Below are positions 45,915-55,074 of a DNA stretch of 64,000 nucleotides, piece by piece. Made by a program: the position numbers and the translations under genes. The notes under the pieces were generated by a model. It searched no databases. It was not told the DNA's origin and was given only the letters and a program-made list of their open reading frames with translations. Numbering within the stretch: position 1 is the stretch's first letter; each line of letters starts with the position of its first letter. This DNA comes from Achromobacter marplatensis. GTDB lineage: Bacteria > Pseudomonadota > Gammaproteobacteria > Burkholderiales > Burkholderiaceae_B. The stretch covers positions 1-64,000 of the forward strand of contig NZ_NJIG01000023.1 in assembly GCF_002209535.1 (NCBI RefSeq), written 5' to 3'.

Positions 45915-47444
45915 ATGGACATCGCGACCCGCATCACCCCGGACTCGTATGGCACCCGTCTGGACCTGAAAACGCAGTACGACAATTTCATTGATGGAAA
46001 GTGGCAGAAGCCGGCAGACGGTGAGTACTTCGACAACGTCACTCCGGTGACCGGCCAGGTGCTGACCCGCAACGCGCGCTCCAAGGAGCGCGACATCGAT
46101 CTGGCGCTGGACGCCGCGCACCGCGCCGCGCCGAAATGGGGTGCGACCCCGGCCGCCGAACGCGCTCGCATGCTGATGCAGATCGCAGACGTGATGGAAG
46201 CCAATCTGGAACGCCTGGCCACGGCCGAAACCTGGGACAACGGCAAACCCATCCGCGAAGCCCGCGCCGCCGACATCCCGCTGGCGATCGACCACTTCCG
46301 CTATTTCGCCTCGTGCATCCGCAGCCAGGAAGGCGGCCTGTCCGAAATCGACAGCGACACCGTCGCCTATCACTTCAATGAACCGCTGGGCGTGGTCGGC
46401 CAGATCATCCCGTGGAATTTCCCCATCCTGATGGCCGCTTGGAAGCTGGCGCCTGCGCTGGCGGCGGGCAATTGCGTGGTACTCAAGCCCGCGGAACAGA
46501 CGCCGCTAGGCATCCTGCTGCTGATGGAACTGATCGGCGACATCCTGCCCCCGGGCGTGGTGAACGTGGTCACGGGCTTCGGGCTGGAAGCCGGCAAGCC
46601 GCTGGCCTCCAGCAAGCGTATCGCCAAGATCGCCTTCACCGGCGAGACCACCACCGGCCGCCTGATCATGCAGTACGCGTCGCAGAACATCATTCCAGTG
46701 ACGCTGGAGCTGGGCGGCAAGTCGCCCAACATCTTCTTTGCCGACGTGGCCGCGCAAGACGACGACTTCCTGGACAAGGCGGTGGAGGGCTTCGTCATGT
46801 TCGCGCTGAACCAGGGCGAAGTGTGCACGTGCCCCAGCCGCGCGCTGATCCAGGAATCGCTCTACGACAAGTTCATGGAACGCGCCTTGAAGCGCGTAGC
46901 CGAGATCAAGCAGGGCAACCCACTGGACGGCGACACGATGCTGGGCGCGCAGGCGTCCACCGAGCAACTGGAGAAGATCCTGTCGTACCTGGACATCGGC
47001 AAGCAGGAAGGCGCCGACGTGCTGGCCGGCGGCTCGCGCGCGCAGATGCAGGGCGCGCTGGAAGGCGGCTATTACGTGCAGCCCACGGTCTTCAAGGGCC
47101 ACAACAAGATGCGCGTGTTCCAGGAAGAGATCTTCGGGCCGGTCGTGGCGGTGACGACGTTCAAGGACGCCGATGATGCGCTGGCTCTGGCCAACGACAC
47201 GCTATATGGCCTGGGCGCAGGTGTGTGGTCGCGCGACGCCAACACGTGCTATCGGATGGGCCGCGCCATCAAGGCCGGCCGTGTATGGACCAACTGCTAT
47301 CACGCCTATCCCGCGCACGCGGCGTTTGGCGGCTACAAGCAGTCGGGCATCGGACGCGAGAACCACAAGATGATGCTCAACCACTATCAGCAGACGAAGA
47401 ACCTGCTGGTGAGCTATTCGCCGAAGAAGCTGGGCTTTTTCTGA
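45915..47444 (+). CDS. NAD-dependent acetaldehyde dehydrogenase
   Basis: This class I-like aldehyde dehydrogenase (ExaC/AcoD/AldB family) oxidises acetaldehyde or similar short aldehydes to acids. The 509-residue protein has catalytic Glu265 in TLELGGKSPN and Cys304 in NQGEVCTCPSRAL, with the nucleotide motif FTGETTTGR (GxTxxG type, about 242-250). SD GGAGAC precedes the ATG at 45915. The sigma-54 promoter, the divergent AcoR-like activator and the following DUF779 gene all fit the known alcohol and acetoin catabolic arrangement. Confidence 0.9.
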   Translation: MDIATRITPDSYGTRLDLKTQYDNFIDGKWQKPADGEYFDNVTPVTGQVLTRNARSKERDIDLALDAAHRAAPKWGATPAAERARMLMQIADVMEANLERLATAETWDNGKPIREARAADIPLAIDHFRYFASCIRSQEGGLSEIDSDTVAYHFNEPLGVVGQIIPWNFPILMAAWKLAPALAAGNCVVLKPAEQTPLGILLLMELIGDILPPGVVNVVTGFGLEAGKPLASSKRIAKIAFTGETTTGRLIMQYASQNIIPVTLELGGKSPNIFFADVAAQDDDFLDKAVEGFVMFALNQGEVCTCPSRALIQESLYDKFMERALKRVAEIKQGNPLDGDTMLGAQASTEQLEKILSYLDIGKQEGADVLAGGSRAQMQGALEGGYYVQPTVFKGHNKMRVFQEEIFGPVVAVTTFKDADDALALANDTLYGLGAGVWSRDANTCYRMGRAIKAGRVWTNCYHAYPAHAAFGGYKQSGIGRENHKMMLNHYQQTKNLLVSYSPKKLGFF

Positions 47445-47515
47445 TCGTCAACCTGCGGCCGGCGCGCCGGGCCTTCGGGCCTGGCGCGCCGGCGCTCCCG
47501 GATAGGAATGACGCC

Positions 47516-47893
47516 ATGACAGAGCACACGCCGCGCGTGGTCGCGACCGACGAGGCGCGCCAGTTGATCGATACCTTGCGGACCAAGCACGGCCCCTTGA
47601 TGTTCCACCAGTCGGGCGGTTGCTGCGACGGCAGTTCGCCCATGTGCTATGCGCTGGGCGAATTCATGGTGGGCGGCTCGGACGTCCTGCTGGGCGACCT
47701 GGAGGGGTGCCCGTTCTACATGGGCGAGGACCAGTTCGCTTATTGGGAGCACACGCAGCTGATCATCGACGCCGTGCCCGGCCGGGGCGGCGCCTTTTCG
47801 CTGGACAGCGCGGAAGGCAAGCGCTTCCTGCTGCGCTCCCGGCTGTATTCGGACGAGGAATGGGCGCAGGTGGCCCCGGTCACGAAGGGGTGA
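47516..47893 (+). CDS. DUF779 family protein
   Basis: The 125-residue protein has the DUF779 signature MFHQSGGCCDGSSPMCY (about 30-46), with further Cys and His residues (EGCPFYMGEDQFAYWEHTQ) that suggest a metal site. Proteins of this family are typically encoded next to acetaldehyde dehydrogenases, as here, but their biochemical role is not established. It follows the dehydrogenase by 71 bases and is presumably in the same sigma-54 transcript. Confidence 0.85.
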   Translation: MTEHTPRVVATDEARQLIDTLRTKHGPLMFHQSGGCCDGSSPMCYALGEFMVGGSDVLLGDLEGCPFYMGEDQFAYWEHTQLIIDAVPGRGGAFSLDSAEGKRFLLRSRLYSDEEWAQVAPVTKG

Positions 47894-48056
47894 AGGAACC
47901 GCCCTTGTTGCCTGGGCCGTGGCCGGCCGGGTCTTGCGCCTGCCCCGCCAGCTTCCACTGGAACGAGACGCGCCGGATGCGGGCGGCGCGGAATTGCGTG
48001 AACGAACGGCCGCCCGGCATGGGCGCGCCGCGATAGGCACTACTTGCGTTTTTCAT
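47880..48056 (-). CDS. Possible small protein downstream of the isomerase
   Basis: A 58-residue reading frame begins with an ATG overlapping the isomerase stop by four bases (ATGA), the arrangement of coupled genes. It is basic, lacks cysteines and shows no family I recognise (starts MKNASSAYRGAPMPGG, ends KGGSFTPS). It overlaps the last 14 bases of the DUF779 gene from the opposite side. The start overlap is the only positive evidence; it could be chance. Confidence 0.35.
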   Translation of the reverse strand: MKNASSAYRGAPMPGGRSFTQFRAARIRRVSFQWKLAGQAQDPAGHGPGNKGGSFTPS

Positions 48057-48664
48057 CGTTGGGCCCACTCCAGGGCGTCTTCAAGCCGGTCATTACCCCA
48101 GAACATTTCATCGCCCACGAAGAACGTGGGCGCGCCGAACACGCCGAGGTCGCGGGCGCGGTCCACCTGCCGGCGCAGCGCCTCCTTGGCGGCCTCGGAC
48201 TTGGCTTGGGTGATCAGGGCGTCCGCGTCCAGCGACAGCTGGGTCAGCAAGCCATGCACGACGTCTTCGGCTTGGATGTCCAGGTCATGCTGGAAGTTGG
48301 CGCGAAACACCGCCAGGCAGAAATCGCGGCCCCAGGGTTCGTCCTGCCCCAGCAGGCCGATGCGGGCCGGCAGCACGCTCATGCGCGGAAACAGGCGCGG
48401 ACGGTTGTAGACCACGCTGTATTTGTCGGCCAGGCGGGCGATGTCGCGCATCATGTACGCGCCCTTGCCCGGGAACAGCCGGAACGGCGTGTCGTTCCAT
48501 CCCTGCGCCTGGAAGATCGGGCCCAGCAGGAAGGGACGCAGGTCGACCCGCACGCCGGCCGCCTGCGCCAGGGCGTCGACCCGCTCAATCGCCAGATAGC
48601 TGTAGGGGCTGGCGAAATCGAACCACATCTGCACGCGGGGCGAGTCAGGCAACGGCGCGGTCAT
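48053..48664 (-). CDS. 2-hydroxychromene-2-carboxylate isomerase family protein
   Basis: This is a DsbA-fold, glutathione-dependent isomerase of the NahD class. The 203-residue protein begins MTAPLPDSPRVQMWFDFASPYSYLA, where the serine of SPYSY replaces the thiol site and binds glutathione. The C-terminal GVFGAPTFFVGDEMFWGNDRL is diagnostic. The start at 48664 gives the normal N-terminus. In naphthalene degraders the enzyme isomerises HCCA; no other naphthalene gene is here, so its substrate is open. It is divergent from a LysR gene. Confidence 0.86.
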   Translation of the reverse strand: MTAPLPDSPRVQMWFDFASPYSYLAIERVDALAQAAGVRVDLRPFLLGPIFQAQGWNDTPFRLFPGKGAYMMRDIARLADKYSVVYNRPRLFPRMSVLPARIGLLGQDEPWGRDFCLAVFRANFQHDLDIQAEDVVHGLLTQLSLDADALITQAKSEAAKEALRRQVDRARDLGVFGAPTFFVGDEMFWGNDRLEDALEWAQR

Positions 48665-48792
48665 CACGGGTACTCCGGCGGAAAAGGTGGCGCTACGGCG
48701 CAGGCAATGCGCCCGTCGCAGCCTGTTATTGAACGCCGTCGGCGTATTATTGCTCAAGCGACATTTCCGTCTGATACGCATGAGTTTCACGA

Positions 48793-49725
48793 ATGCCATA
48801 TCCGCTGGCCAAACTTCCTCCGCTTGACCTCGTCCGAGGCTTTGTCGCCGTGGGCCGCCGCATGAGCATCACGCTGGCCGCGCAGGATCTGCATGTGACG
48901 CAGTCAGCCGTCAGCCGCCAGATCCGGGCGCTGGAGGCGCATCTGGGCGTGCCGTTGCTGGTGCGGGGTTTTCGCAGCGTGTCGTTCACGTCGGAAGGTG
49001 CGCAACTGTTCCGCATGGCCGACGTGTGGCTGAGCCAGCTGGGCGACCTGACCGAACAGCTGCGCGCCCCCGAACGGCGCACGCCGGTCACGGTGACCAC
49101 GACCATCGGCGTGGCGTCCCTGTGGCTGCTGCCCCGGTTGGGGGAGTTCCAGGCGGCGCACCCGCATATCGACGTGCGCGTGGCCGCCGACAACCGCCTG
49201 ATCGACATCGACCGCGAAAGCGTGGACATCGCCATCCGCTACAGCCCGCGCGAGATGGTGCCGGACGGAGCAGTCTGGCTATTCGGGGAATCCGTGATGC
49301 CGGTGGCACATCCGTCCCTGCAAGCGCGCGAGCTGGACGCCCGCGAATTGCAACGCCATGTATTGCTGGAATTCGACGACCCGACCCGCCCCTGGCTGCA
49401 ATGGTCCGAATGGCTGAACGCGCGCGGGCTGGGCCGCACCCGCGCCAAGGGCATGCTGCGCTTTAACCAGTACGACCAGATCGTGCTTGCCGCGCTGGCG
49501 GGCCACGGCATCGCACTGGGCCGGCTGGCGTTGATCGCGCCCATGCTGGCGGACGGCCGGCTGGAGGCGGTGGGCGGGCAGGCGGCCCGCGCGACAGAAC
49601 ATGCCTACTGGCTGGTGCGCAACGCGCGCCGCAGCACGCCGGACGCCGATGGGGTGGCGCAGTGGCTGACCGAACAGGCCGCCATGACCGCGCGCGATCT
49701 GTCCCCCGCGACGCATACTGGTTAA
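48793..49725 (+). CDS. LysR-family regulator (GcvA-like)
   Basis: The 310-residue protein begins MPYPLAKLPPLDLVRGFVAV, with an N-terminal winged helix (AAQDLHVTQSAVSRQIRALE, about 28-47) and a C-terminal effector-binding domain containing DIAIRYS, typical of the GcvA/AmpR subgroup. Divergent from the HCCA-isomerase-like gene with 128 bases between starts, it is the likely regulator of that gene (inference). Confidence 0.87.
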   Translation: MPYPLAKLPPLDLVRGFVAVGRRMSITLAAQDLHVTQSAVSRQIRALEAHLGVPLLVRGFRSVSFTSEGAQLFRMADVWLSQLGDLTEQLRAPERRTPVTVTTTIGVASLWLLPRLGEFQAAHPHIDVRVAADNRLIDIDRESVDIAIRYSPREMVPDGAVWLFGESVMPVAHPSLQARELDARELQRHVLLEFDDPTRPWLQWSEWLNARGLGRTRAKGMLRFNQYDQIVLAALAGHGIALGRLALIAPMLADGRLEAVGGQAARATEHAYWLVRNARRSTPDADGVAQWLTEQAAMTARDLSPATHTG

Positions 49726-50002
49726 GCCCGGTACGCCTCCATCACAAAGCTATACAAACCTTTGTACATTCGGGCCCGGCCCCCTGTACATTTCGCGCTG
49801 CATGGCGAACGGCCGCGTTAAACCCACCACGAAAAGCCCCGATCGCTCGCTGCCATTCCGCCCCTAGGGGCTGCGCCCCCCTGGACACGGGCCGGAATCT
49901 CTTTCATGCGCCATCCCCCCGCGCCGGTCTCGCCCGACAGGACCGCGGGCATCCTATTGCCGCTATCTGCGTGTTGGCCGATAGCTCCTTCCCCCGGTGC
50001 AA

Positions 50003-52063
50003 ATGAAGCGTTTTCCTCCAGCGTACGCGTGGCAAGACTGGTTTCTCAACGTCCAACGCGCGTTCCTGCTTATCCTGGCGCCCTGGCTGGTCAGCGTGCT
50101 GGCGCAGTTTGCAGGCCGCGCCTACCTGCTTGCGACCTATGCGCCGCCAGCGACCTATGCGGCGCGTCCGCAGGACGTGGGCAAGTCGCTCGGCGTCGGG
50201 CTGCTGTTCGACATCAAGGTGACGAGCATCGTCTTTTCGGCCTTGCTGCTGCTGGCGATGCTGGCCGCCGGCAGCCGGGCCTTGCACGCGCGCTGGCTGC
50301 GCTGGATGCCCGGCGTGGGCGCCGGCCTGGCCGCCCTGTTCGCGGCCTCGACGGTAGTGACGGTCTGCTACTACGCCACGTTTTCGCGGTCGATCGACAT
50401 CTTCGTATTTGGCCTGATCGATGACGACACCCGCGCCATCGCGATGACGCTGTGGCACGGCTACCCCGTGGCGCAGGCAGGGCTGCTGCTGTCGGCAGTG
50501 CTGGCCTCTACGTGGTGGTTGGGCACACGCTGGCAACGGCGCGTGCAGCGCCTCCCGCTGCGGCGCCGCGCGCTGGCCCCGGCTGCGCTGCGTGTGCTGC
50601 TGATCGTCGCGATCACCGTGCTGGCGTGCCGCGGATCGCTGGGCCGCTTCCCCTTGAACAAGGACGACACCAGCATCTCCAGCGTGCGGCTCTTGAACGA
50701 CATTACCCCCAATGGCATTTCGTCGTTTTTCTGGGCCCTGGCCGAACGCGGCAACGACAAGCGCTTCCAACCGGTCACGGCGGCAGCGGGCCAGGCGCTG
50801 TACGAGCGCTTCCTCGGCCACCCCGCGCAGGGCCTGCAACCCTTCATGGCCGTCACCGCGGCCAATCCGGCGGCCCGCGCGCGGCGGCCGCACGTCGTGC
50901 TGCAGGTCATGGAAAGCATGGGGCACCACCTGAACGCCTATGACCAGCCGGGACGCGACCTGCTGGGCGCGCTGCGGCCGCATTGGCAACAGGACTGGCG
51001 CTTCGATCGCTTCCTGTCGGAAGGCAACGGCACCATCGATTCGCTGTCGCGCCTGCTGGTGCGCAGCCCGGTGTCCGCCATCGGCCAATCTTCGGCGGCC
51101 GACGCCGAGTTCGCCAGCAACGCCTTCGCGCCGTATCTGGCACGGGGCTACCGCGTGCTCTTCGTCACGTCAGGCGCCGCCACATGGCGCAACCTGGGCA
51201 CGTTCGCCACGCATCTGGGCGCCCATGAATTCATCGACCAGCAGTCCCTGCGAGCCCGTTATCCCGAGGCCGAAGCCGGCACCTGGGGCGTCCCCGACGA
51301 GTACATGTTCCGCTACATCGAAAGCCGCTTGGCCGAGGCGGACCCGGACGGTGCGCCGCTCTTCATCATCGCGTTGTCCACCACGCATCACCCGCCGTTC
51401 CTCATTCCCGAAGGCGGCAAGCACGGCGACCTGCCGCTGTACGACGTGACGCGCCAGCCGTACTTCAAAGCCTGGGATGGCCTTGCCGACGCCTTCGACA
51501 CGCTGCGCTACGCCAACGACCAGCTGGGACGTTTCCTGACACGCGTGAAGGCCTCTGCCAGCGGCAGCCGCACCATCGTAGCGGTCACGGGCGATCACAA
51601 CCTGTTGGGCATCGATTACCAGGACGACAAGGACGCGGCCTTGGCGCGCGCGGTGCCGTTCTACCTGTACGTGCCACCCGCCTATCGGGCCGGCGCCACG
51701 TATGACCCGGCGCGCGTGGGCAGCCACAAGGACATCATGCCAACGCTGTACCAATTGAGCTTGCCGGACACGCCTTACTTTCGCACCGGCTGCAACCTGC
51801 TGGCCGCGCGGACGGACCCGGTATGGTGCTTCGGGATGAACGACCCGGACGTGACGATCACGCAAGAGGGCGCCTACCGTCAGACCCGGCCGGGCAAGAT
51901 CCTGCCGTGGGCCGGCCCCGCCGGCCTGGCGCTGGCCCGCGAGCAGGACACCTCGCCCGCACAGCTGGCCGAGCAGAAGCGCCTGCGCGCCTATCCCGAC
52001 CTGCTGCGCTGGCAGATGAACCATCAGGTGCAGACGCAGCCGCACCCCCACCCGCGGCCATAG
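50003..52063 (+). CDS. LTA-synthase-like sulfatase-fold membrane protein
   Basis: The 686-residue protein has about five N-terminal membrane helices (about 20-210) followed by a large periplasmic alkaline-phosphatase-fold domain. The probable catalytic threonine lies in SEGNGTIDSLSRLL, and metal ligands are likely in STTHHPPF and VTGDHNLLG. The family includes lipoteichoic-acid synthases and phosphoglycerol or phosphoethanolamine transferases; in a Gram-negative the likely job is decorating periplasmic glucan, LPS or another envelope glycan. The ATG at 50003 is preferred over GTG at 49997. It stands alone. Confidence 0.83.
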   Translation: MKRFPPAYAWQDWFLNVQRAFLLILAPWLVSVLAQFAGRAYLLATYAPPATYAARPQDVGKSLGVGLLFDIKVTSIVFSALLLLAMLAAGSRALHARWLRWMPGVGAGLAALFAASTVVTVCYYATFSRSIDIFVFGLIDDDTRAIAMTLWHGYPVAQAGLLLSAVLASTWWLGTRWQRRVQRLPLRRRALAPAALRVLLIVAITVLACRGSLGRFPLNKDDTSISSVRLLNDITPNGISSFFWALAERGNDKRFQPVTAAAGQALYERFLGHPAQGLQPFMAVTAANPAARARRPHVVLQVMESMGHHLNAYDQPGRDLLGALRPHWQQDWRFDRFLSEGNGTIDSLSRLLVRSPVSAIGQSSAADAEFASNAFAPYLARGYRVLFVTSGAATWRNLGTFATHLGAHEFIDQQSLRARYPEAEAGTWGVPDEYMFRYIESRLAEADPDGAPLFIIALSTTHHPPFLIPEGGKHGDLPLYDVTRQPYFKAWDGLADAFDTLRYANDQLGRFLTRVKASASGSRTIVAVTGDHNLLGIDYQDDKDAALARAVPFYLYVPPAYRAGATYDPARVGSHKDIMPTLYQLSLPDTPYFRTGCNLLAARTDPVWCFGMNDPDVTITQEGAYRQTRPGKILPWAGPAGLALAREQDTSPAQLAEQKRLRAYPDLLRWQMNHQVQTQPHPHPRP

Positions 52064-52082
52064 CCCCGCCTGGTCGATCCGT

Positions 52083-53144
52083 TTATTCCACGCGTACCTG
52101 CGCGTCGCCGGTGGTCATCTCGCCCACCACGGCAGCCTGCTCGAAGCCCTGACTGCGGAACAGGTCCAGCACGGCGTCCGCGGCCTCGGGTGCGCAGGCC
52201 ACGAGCAACCCCCCGGACGTCTGCGGATCGGTCAGCAAGGCGCGCTGCGTGTCGGTGACCGCTGCGCCCAGCTGCACCGAGCCCCCATAGGACGCCCAGT
52301 TGCGGCCGGACGCGCCCGTGATCACGCCATCGGCCGCGAAGGCCTGCACGCCCGGCAACCAGGGCAAGGCCTCCAGGCGCAGCCGCGCGGTCAGCTTCGC
52401 GCCGCGCGCCATCTCCAGCGCATGGCCCAAAAGGCCGAAGCCCGTCACGTCGGTGATCGCGTGCACGCCGTCCAGCGCGGCCAGCGCCGGGCCGGGGCGG
52501 TTCAGGCGCGTGGTCGTGTCGATCATCACGCGGTAGCCCGCATCGTCCAGCCGGTTCTTCTTCAGCGCGGCCGACAGGATGCCCACGCCCAGCGCCTTGC
52601 CCAGGATCAGCACGTCGCCCGCCCGCGCATCCGCGTTGCGCTTGAGACGGCCGGGGTGCACCAGGCCCATCGCCGCCAGACCGTAGATCGGCTCGACGGA
52701 ATCGATGCTGTGGCCGCCCGCGACCGGAATGCCCGCGTCCTCGCAGACCGATTCGCCGCCGCGCAGGATGTCGGCGATGACGCTATGCGGCAGCACGTTG
52801 ATCGGCATGCCGACGATGGCCAGCGCCATGATGGGCGTGCCGCCCATCGCGTATACGTCCGACAGCGCGTTCGTGGCCGCGATGCGGCCGAAGTCGAACG
52901 GGTCGTCCACGATGGGCATGAAGAAGTCGGTGGTGGCGATGAGCGCCTGCTCGTCGTTCAAGCGGTAGACCGCGGCGTCGTCGGCGGTCTCGGTGCCCAC
53001 CATCAGGTTCGGATAGCTGGCGGCGGGGCCGAAACGCTTGAGCAGTTCGGACAACACCCCGGGCGCGATCTTGCAGCCACAGCCGCCCCCGTGGGACAAC
53101 GACGTCAAACGCGGCACGGCCGCCGTGGCAACATCCTGGGTCAT
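52083..53144 (-). CDS. selD: Selenophosphate synthetase (selenide, water dikinase)
   Basis: SelD makes selenophosphate from selenide and ATP, the selenium donor for Sec-tRNA. The 353-residue protein has the N-terminal GGGCGCK with C22 and K25, corresponding to the catalytic Cys17 and Lys20 of E. coli; this copy has Cys, not Sec, at that site. ETADDAAVYRL, TDFFMPIVDDPFDFGRIAA and the glycine-rich C-terminal block TDPQTSGGLL follow. The ATG at 53144 has GGAG 6 bases upstream. It lies apart from selAB, separated by two plus-strand genes. Confidence 0.95.
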   Translation of the reverse strand: MTQDVATAAVPRLTSLSHGGGCGCKIAPGVLSELLKRFGPAASYPNLMVGTETADDAAVYRLNDEQALIATTDFFMPIVDDPFDFGRIAATNALSDVYAMGGTPIMALAIVGMPINVLPHSVIADILRGGESVCEDAGIPVAGGHSIDSVEPIYGLAAMGLVHPGRLKRNADARAGDVLILGKALGVGILSAALKKNRLDDAGYRVMIDTTTRLNRPGPALAALDGVHAITDVTGFGLLGHALEMARGAKLTARLRLEALPWLPGVQAFAADGVITGASGRNWASYGGSVQLGAAVTDTQRALLTDPQTSGGLLVACAPEAADAVLDLFRSQGFEQAAVVGEMTTGDAQVRVE

Positions 53145-53296
53145 TTCAATCTCCATGGGTCAATGGAAAAAGGATAGCACCGCCGCCGAGGTTGGCTCTA
53201 TGATGATCCGGCAGGATGCGTAGGAGCACACCCCAAGGGACGGCCGCCCGGCCAAGGGCGCACCGATAGCCAAACTTCACCGTGCGTGAGGGCTTC

Positions 53297-54397
53297 ATGG
53301 ATCGCCGACACTTTCTCCGACTCTCCGGCGCATTGTGCGCCGCCACAACCGCGTTGCCGCAAGCGCTGCGCGCCCAGCAGGCTCCCGTCAGCGCCGACTG
53401 GCGCAGCTTTGAACTGACCACCGACATCAGCGTGAAAGACCCCGGCGCGCACACGCGCATCTGGGTGCCGGTGCCGTACGCCACCGACACGCCGTACCAG
53501 CGCGGCGCGCAAAGCACCTGGCAGGTCAGCGGCGGCGGCACCGCCCAGCTGATGCGGGCGCCCGGCTACGACGTGCAGATGCTGGCCGTGCAATGGCCCG
53601 ATGCCCAGGCCCCGCGCAACGTCACCGTGACCAGCCGCTTCCAGACGCGCAATCGCCGGGTCGACCTGACGCAGCCGCCGCCCTCGGACGCGGTGCTTGA
53701 ACGCCCCGCCGCGCTGCGCGAGTTCCTGAAACCCACCGCGTTGCTGCCCACCGACGGCATCGTCAAGACCACCGCGGACCAGATCACCCGCGGCCACCAG
53801 GGCAACCTGGCGCGCGCCCGCGCCATCTACGAATGGGTGGTGGAAAATACCTGCAGGACGGCCGCGACCCGCGGCTGCGGCGTGGGCGACGTGCGCTACA
53901 TGCTGACGGCGAACGACCTGAACGGCAAATGCGCCGACATCAACGCGCTGTTCGTGGCCCTGGCCCGCGCCGCCGGCATCCCCGCACGCGACGCCTATGG
54001 CTTGCGCGTGGCCAATTCCGAGCTGGGCTACAAGAGCCTGGGCAAGGCCGGCGACGTCACGAAAGCCCAACACTGCCGCGCCGAATTCTACGCCGCCGAC
54101 TATGGCTGGATTCCGGTCGACCCCGCCGACGTGCGCAAGGTCATGCTGGAAGAGCCGCCGGGCGAATTGCCGCTGACCGACGCGAAGGTGCGCGCCGCGC
54201 GCGTCATGCTGTTTGGCGCGTGGGAAATGAATTGGGTCGCGTACAACCACGGCCACGACGTCGTGCTGCCGGGCTCGGCGCATGACCCGGTGCCCTTCCT
54301 GATGTATCCCAACGGCGAGACCAGCGCGGGACGGCTGGACAGCCTGGACCCCGACAGCTTCAGCTACAAGCTCAGCGCCAAACCCGTCGCCATCTGA
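53297..54397 (+). CDS. Tat-exported transglutaminase-like protein
   Basis: The 366-residue protein has a probable Tat signal (MDRRHFLRLSGALCAATTAL, cut near 31 after RAQ) and a transglutaminase-like cysteine-peptidase fold. The Cys-His-Asp triad is in GKCADINALF (about 215), KAQHCRAEFY (about 262) and WIPVDPADV. Its role is unknown; periplasmic members act on peptides or cross-links. A GTG at 53282 is an alternative start, but the ATG has GAGGG upstream. It is followed by a Tat-type thioredoxin gene, with the pair on the strand opposite to the selenium genes. Confidence 0.85.
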   Translation: MDRRHFLRLSGALCAATTALPQALRAQQAPVSADWRSFELTTDISVKDPGAHTRIWVPVPYATDTPYQRGAQSTWQVSGGGTAQLMRAPGYDVQMLAVQWPDAQAPRNVTVTSRFQTRNRRVDLTQPPPSDAVLERPAALREFLKPTALLPTDGIVKTTADQITRGHQGNLARARAIYEWVVENTCRTAATRGCGVGDVRYMLTANDLNGKCADINALFVALARAAGIPARDAYGLRVANSELGYKSLGKAGDVTKAQHCRAEFYAADYGWIPVDPADVRKVMLEEPPGELPLTDAKVRAARVMLFGAWEMNWVAYNHGHDVVLPGSAHDPVPFLMYPNGETSAGRLDSLDPDSFSYKLSAKPVAI

Positions 54398-54420
54398 CCC
54401 CGCCCGCGGAGGAAGCCGCC

Positions 54421-54960
54421 TTGATCAGCCGTCGCCGCCTGCTGCAATCCGGCCTGTCGCTGGCCGCCCTGCCCCGCTGGGCGCGGGCCGCCAGCGACTC
54501 GGCGCTGAAAACCGCCACCGGCCCCGACTGGGCGCCTTGGACTGCGCCCACGCCCGCCCTCGTCCTGCCCGACCTGGCCGGGCGCGAACAGAAGCTCTAG
54601 GCCTGGCGCGGCAACGTCGTCATCGTCAGTTTCTGGGCTACCTGGTGCGAACCCTGCCGCGATGAAATCCCCCTGATGTCCGCCATGGCCAAGCGCCACC
54701 GCGAAGAAGGCTTGCGGCTGGTCGCCGTGAACGTGGGCGAAGCGCTGGGCAAGGTCTCGACCTTCCTGGCGAAATGGCCCGTGGCCGGCACGGTGCTGCA
54801 TGACCGCAACAGCGCGGCGTCCAAGAAATGGGAGGCGATCGGATTGCCCGCGAACTACCTGGTGGACCGCGCCGGGTCGATCCGGTATTGGCATCTGGGG
54901 GAACTGGACTGGCGGGCGGACCGCGTGACGGGCGTGGTGACGCGCATGCTGCGCAGTTGA
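54421..54960 (+). pseudogene. TlpA-like thioredoxin with in-frame UAG
   Basis: The TTG at 54421 has a strong SD (GGAGGA) eight bases upstream and begins a Tat-like signal (MISRRRLLQSGLSLAALPRW). The frame stays open except for a TAG at 54598-54600 (codon 60). Directly after it the TlpA/ResA-type fold continues (VVIVSFWATWCEPCRDEIPLM core WATWCEPC) to a TGA at 54960. A start at 54676 would lack the redox CxxC. It is either a recent nonsense mutation or a sequence error; selenocysteine decoding uses UGA, so the nearby Sec machinery would not read it. Confidence 0.8.
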
Positions 54961-54966
54961 AGAGGG

Positions 54967-55062
54967 TGGCGGAAGGCAGCAGGAGTCGAACCTACCTGGG
55001 AACGTCTGACGCCCCCAACTGGGTTTGAAGCCCAGCCGTGCCGCCGGGCACGAATGCCTTCC
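54967..55062 (-). tRNA. selC: tRNA-Sec (anticodon TCA)
   Basis: The 96-nt gene on the minus strand has the long 8-bp acceptor stem GGAAGGCA/TGCCTTCC, an extended D-stem (GTGCC/GGCAC), anticodon arm CTGGGCTTCAAACCCAG with TCA, a long variable arm and an encoded CCA end (54967-54969). These are hallmarks of selenocysteine tRNA, and the T-loop TTCGA is standard. E. coli selC is 95 nt. It lies 12 bases beyond the selB stop, completing the selA-selB-selC order. Confidence 0.96.
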
Positions 55063-55074
55063 TCAGCAGCCCGC

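Noticed and set aside
54598..54600. UAG read as selenocysteine or pyrrolysine
   Set aside because: Bacterial Sec uses UGA, and no Pyl genes are seen in the window; no recoding hairpin was noticed after the UAG.
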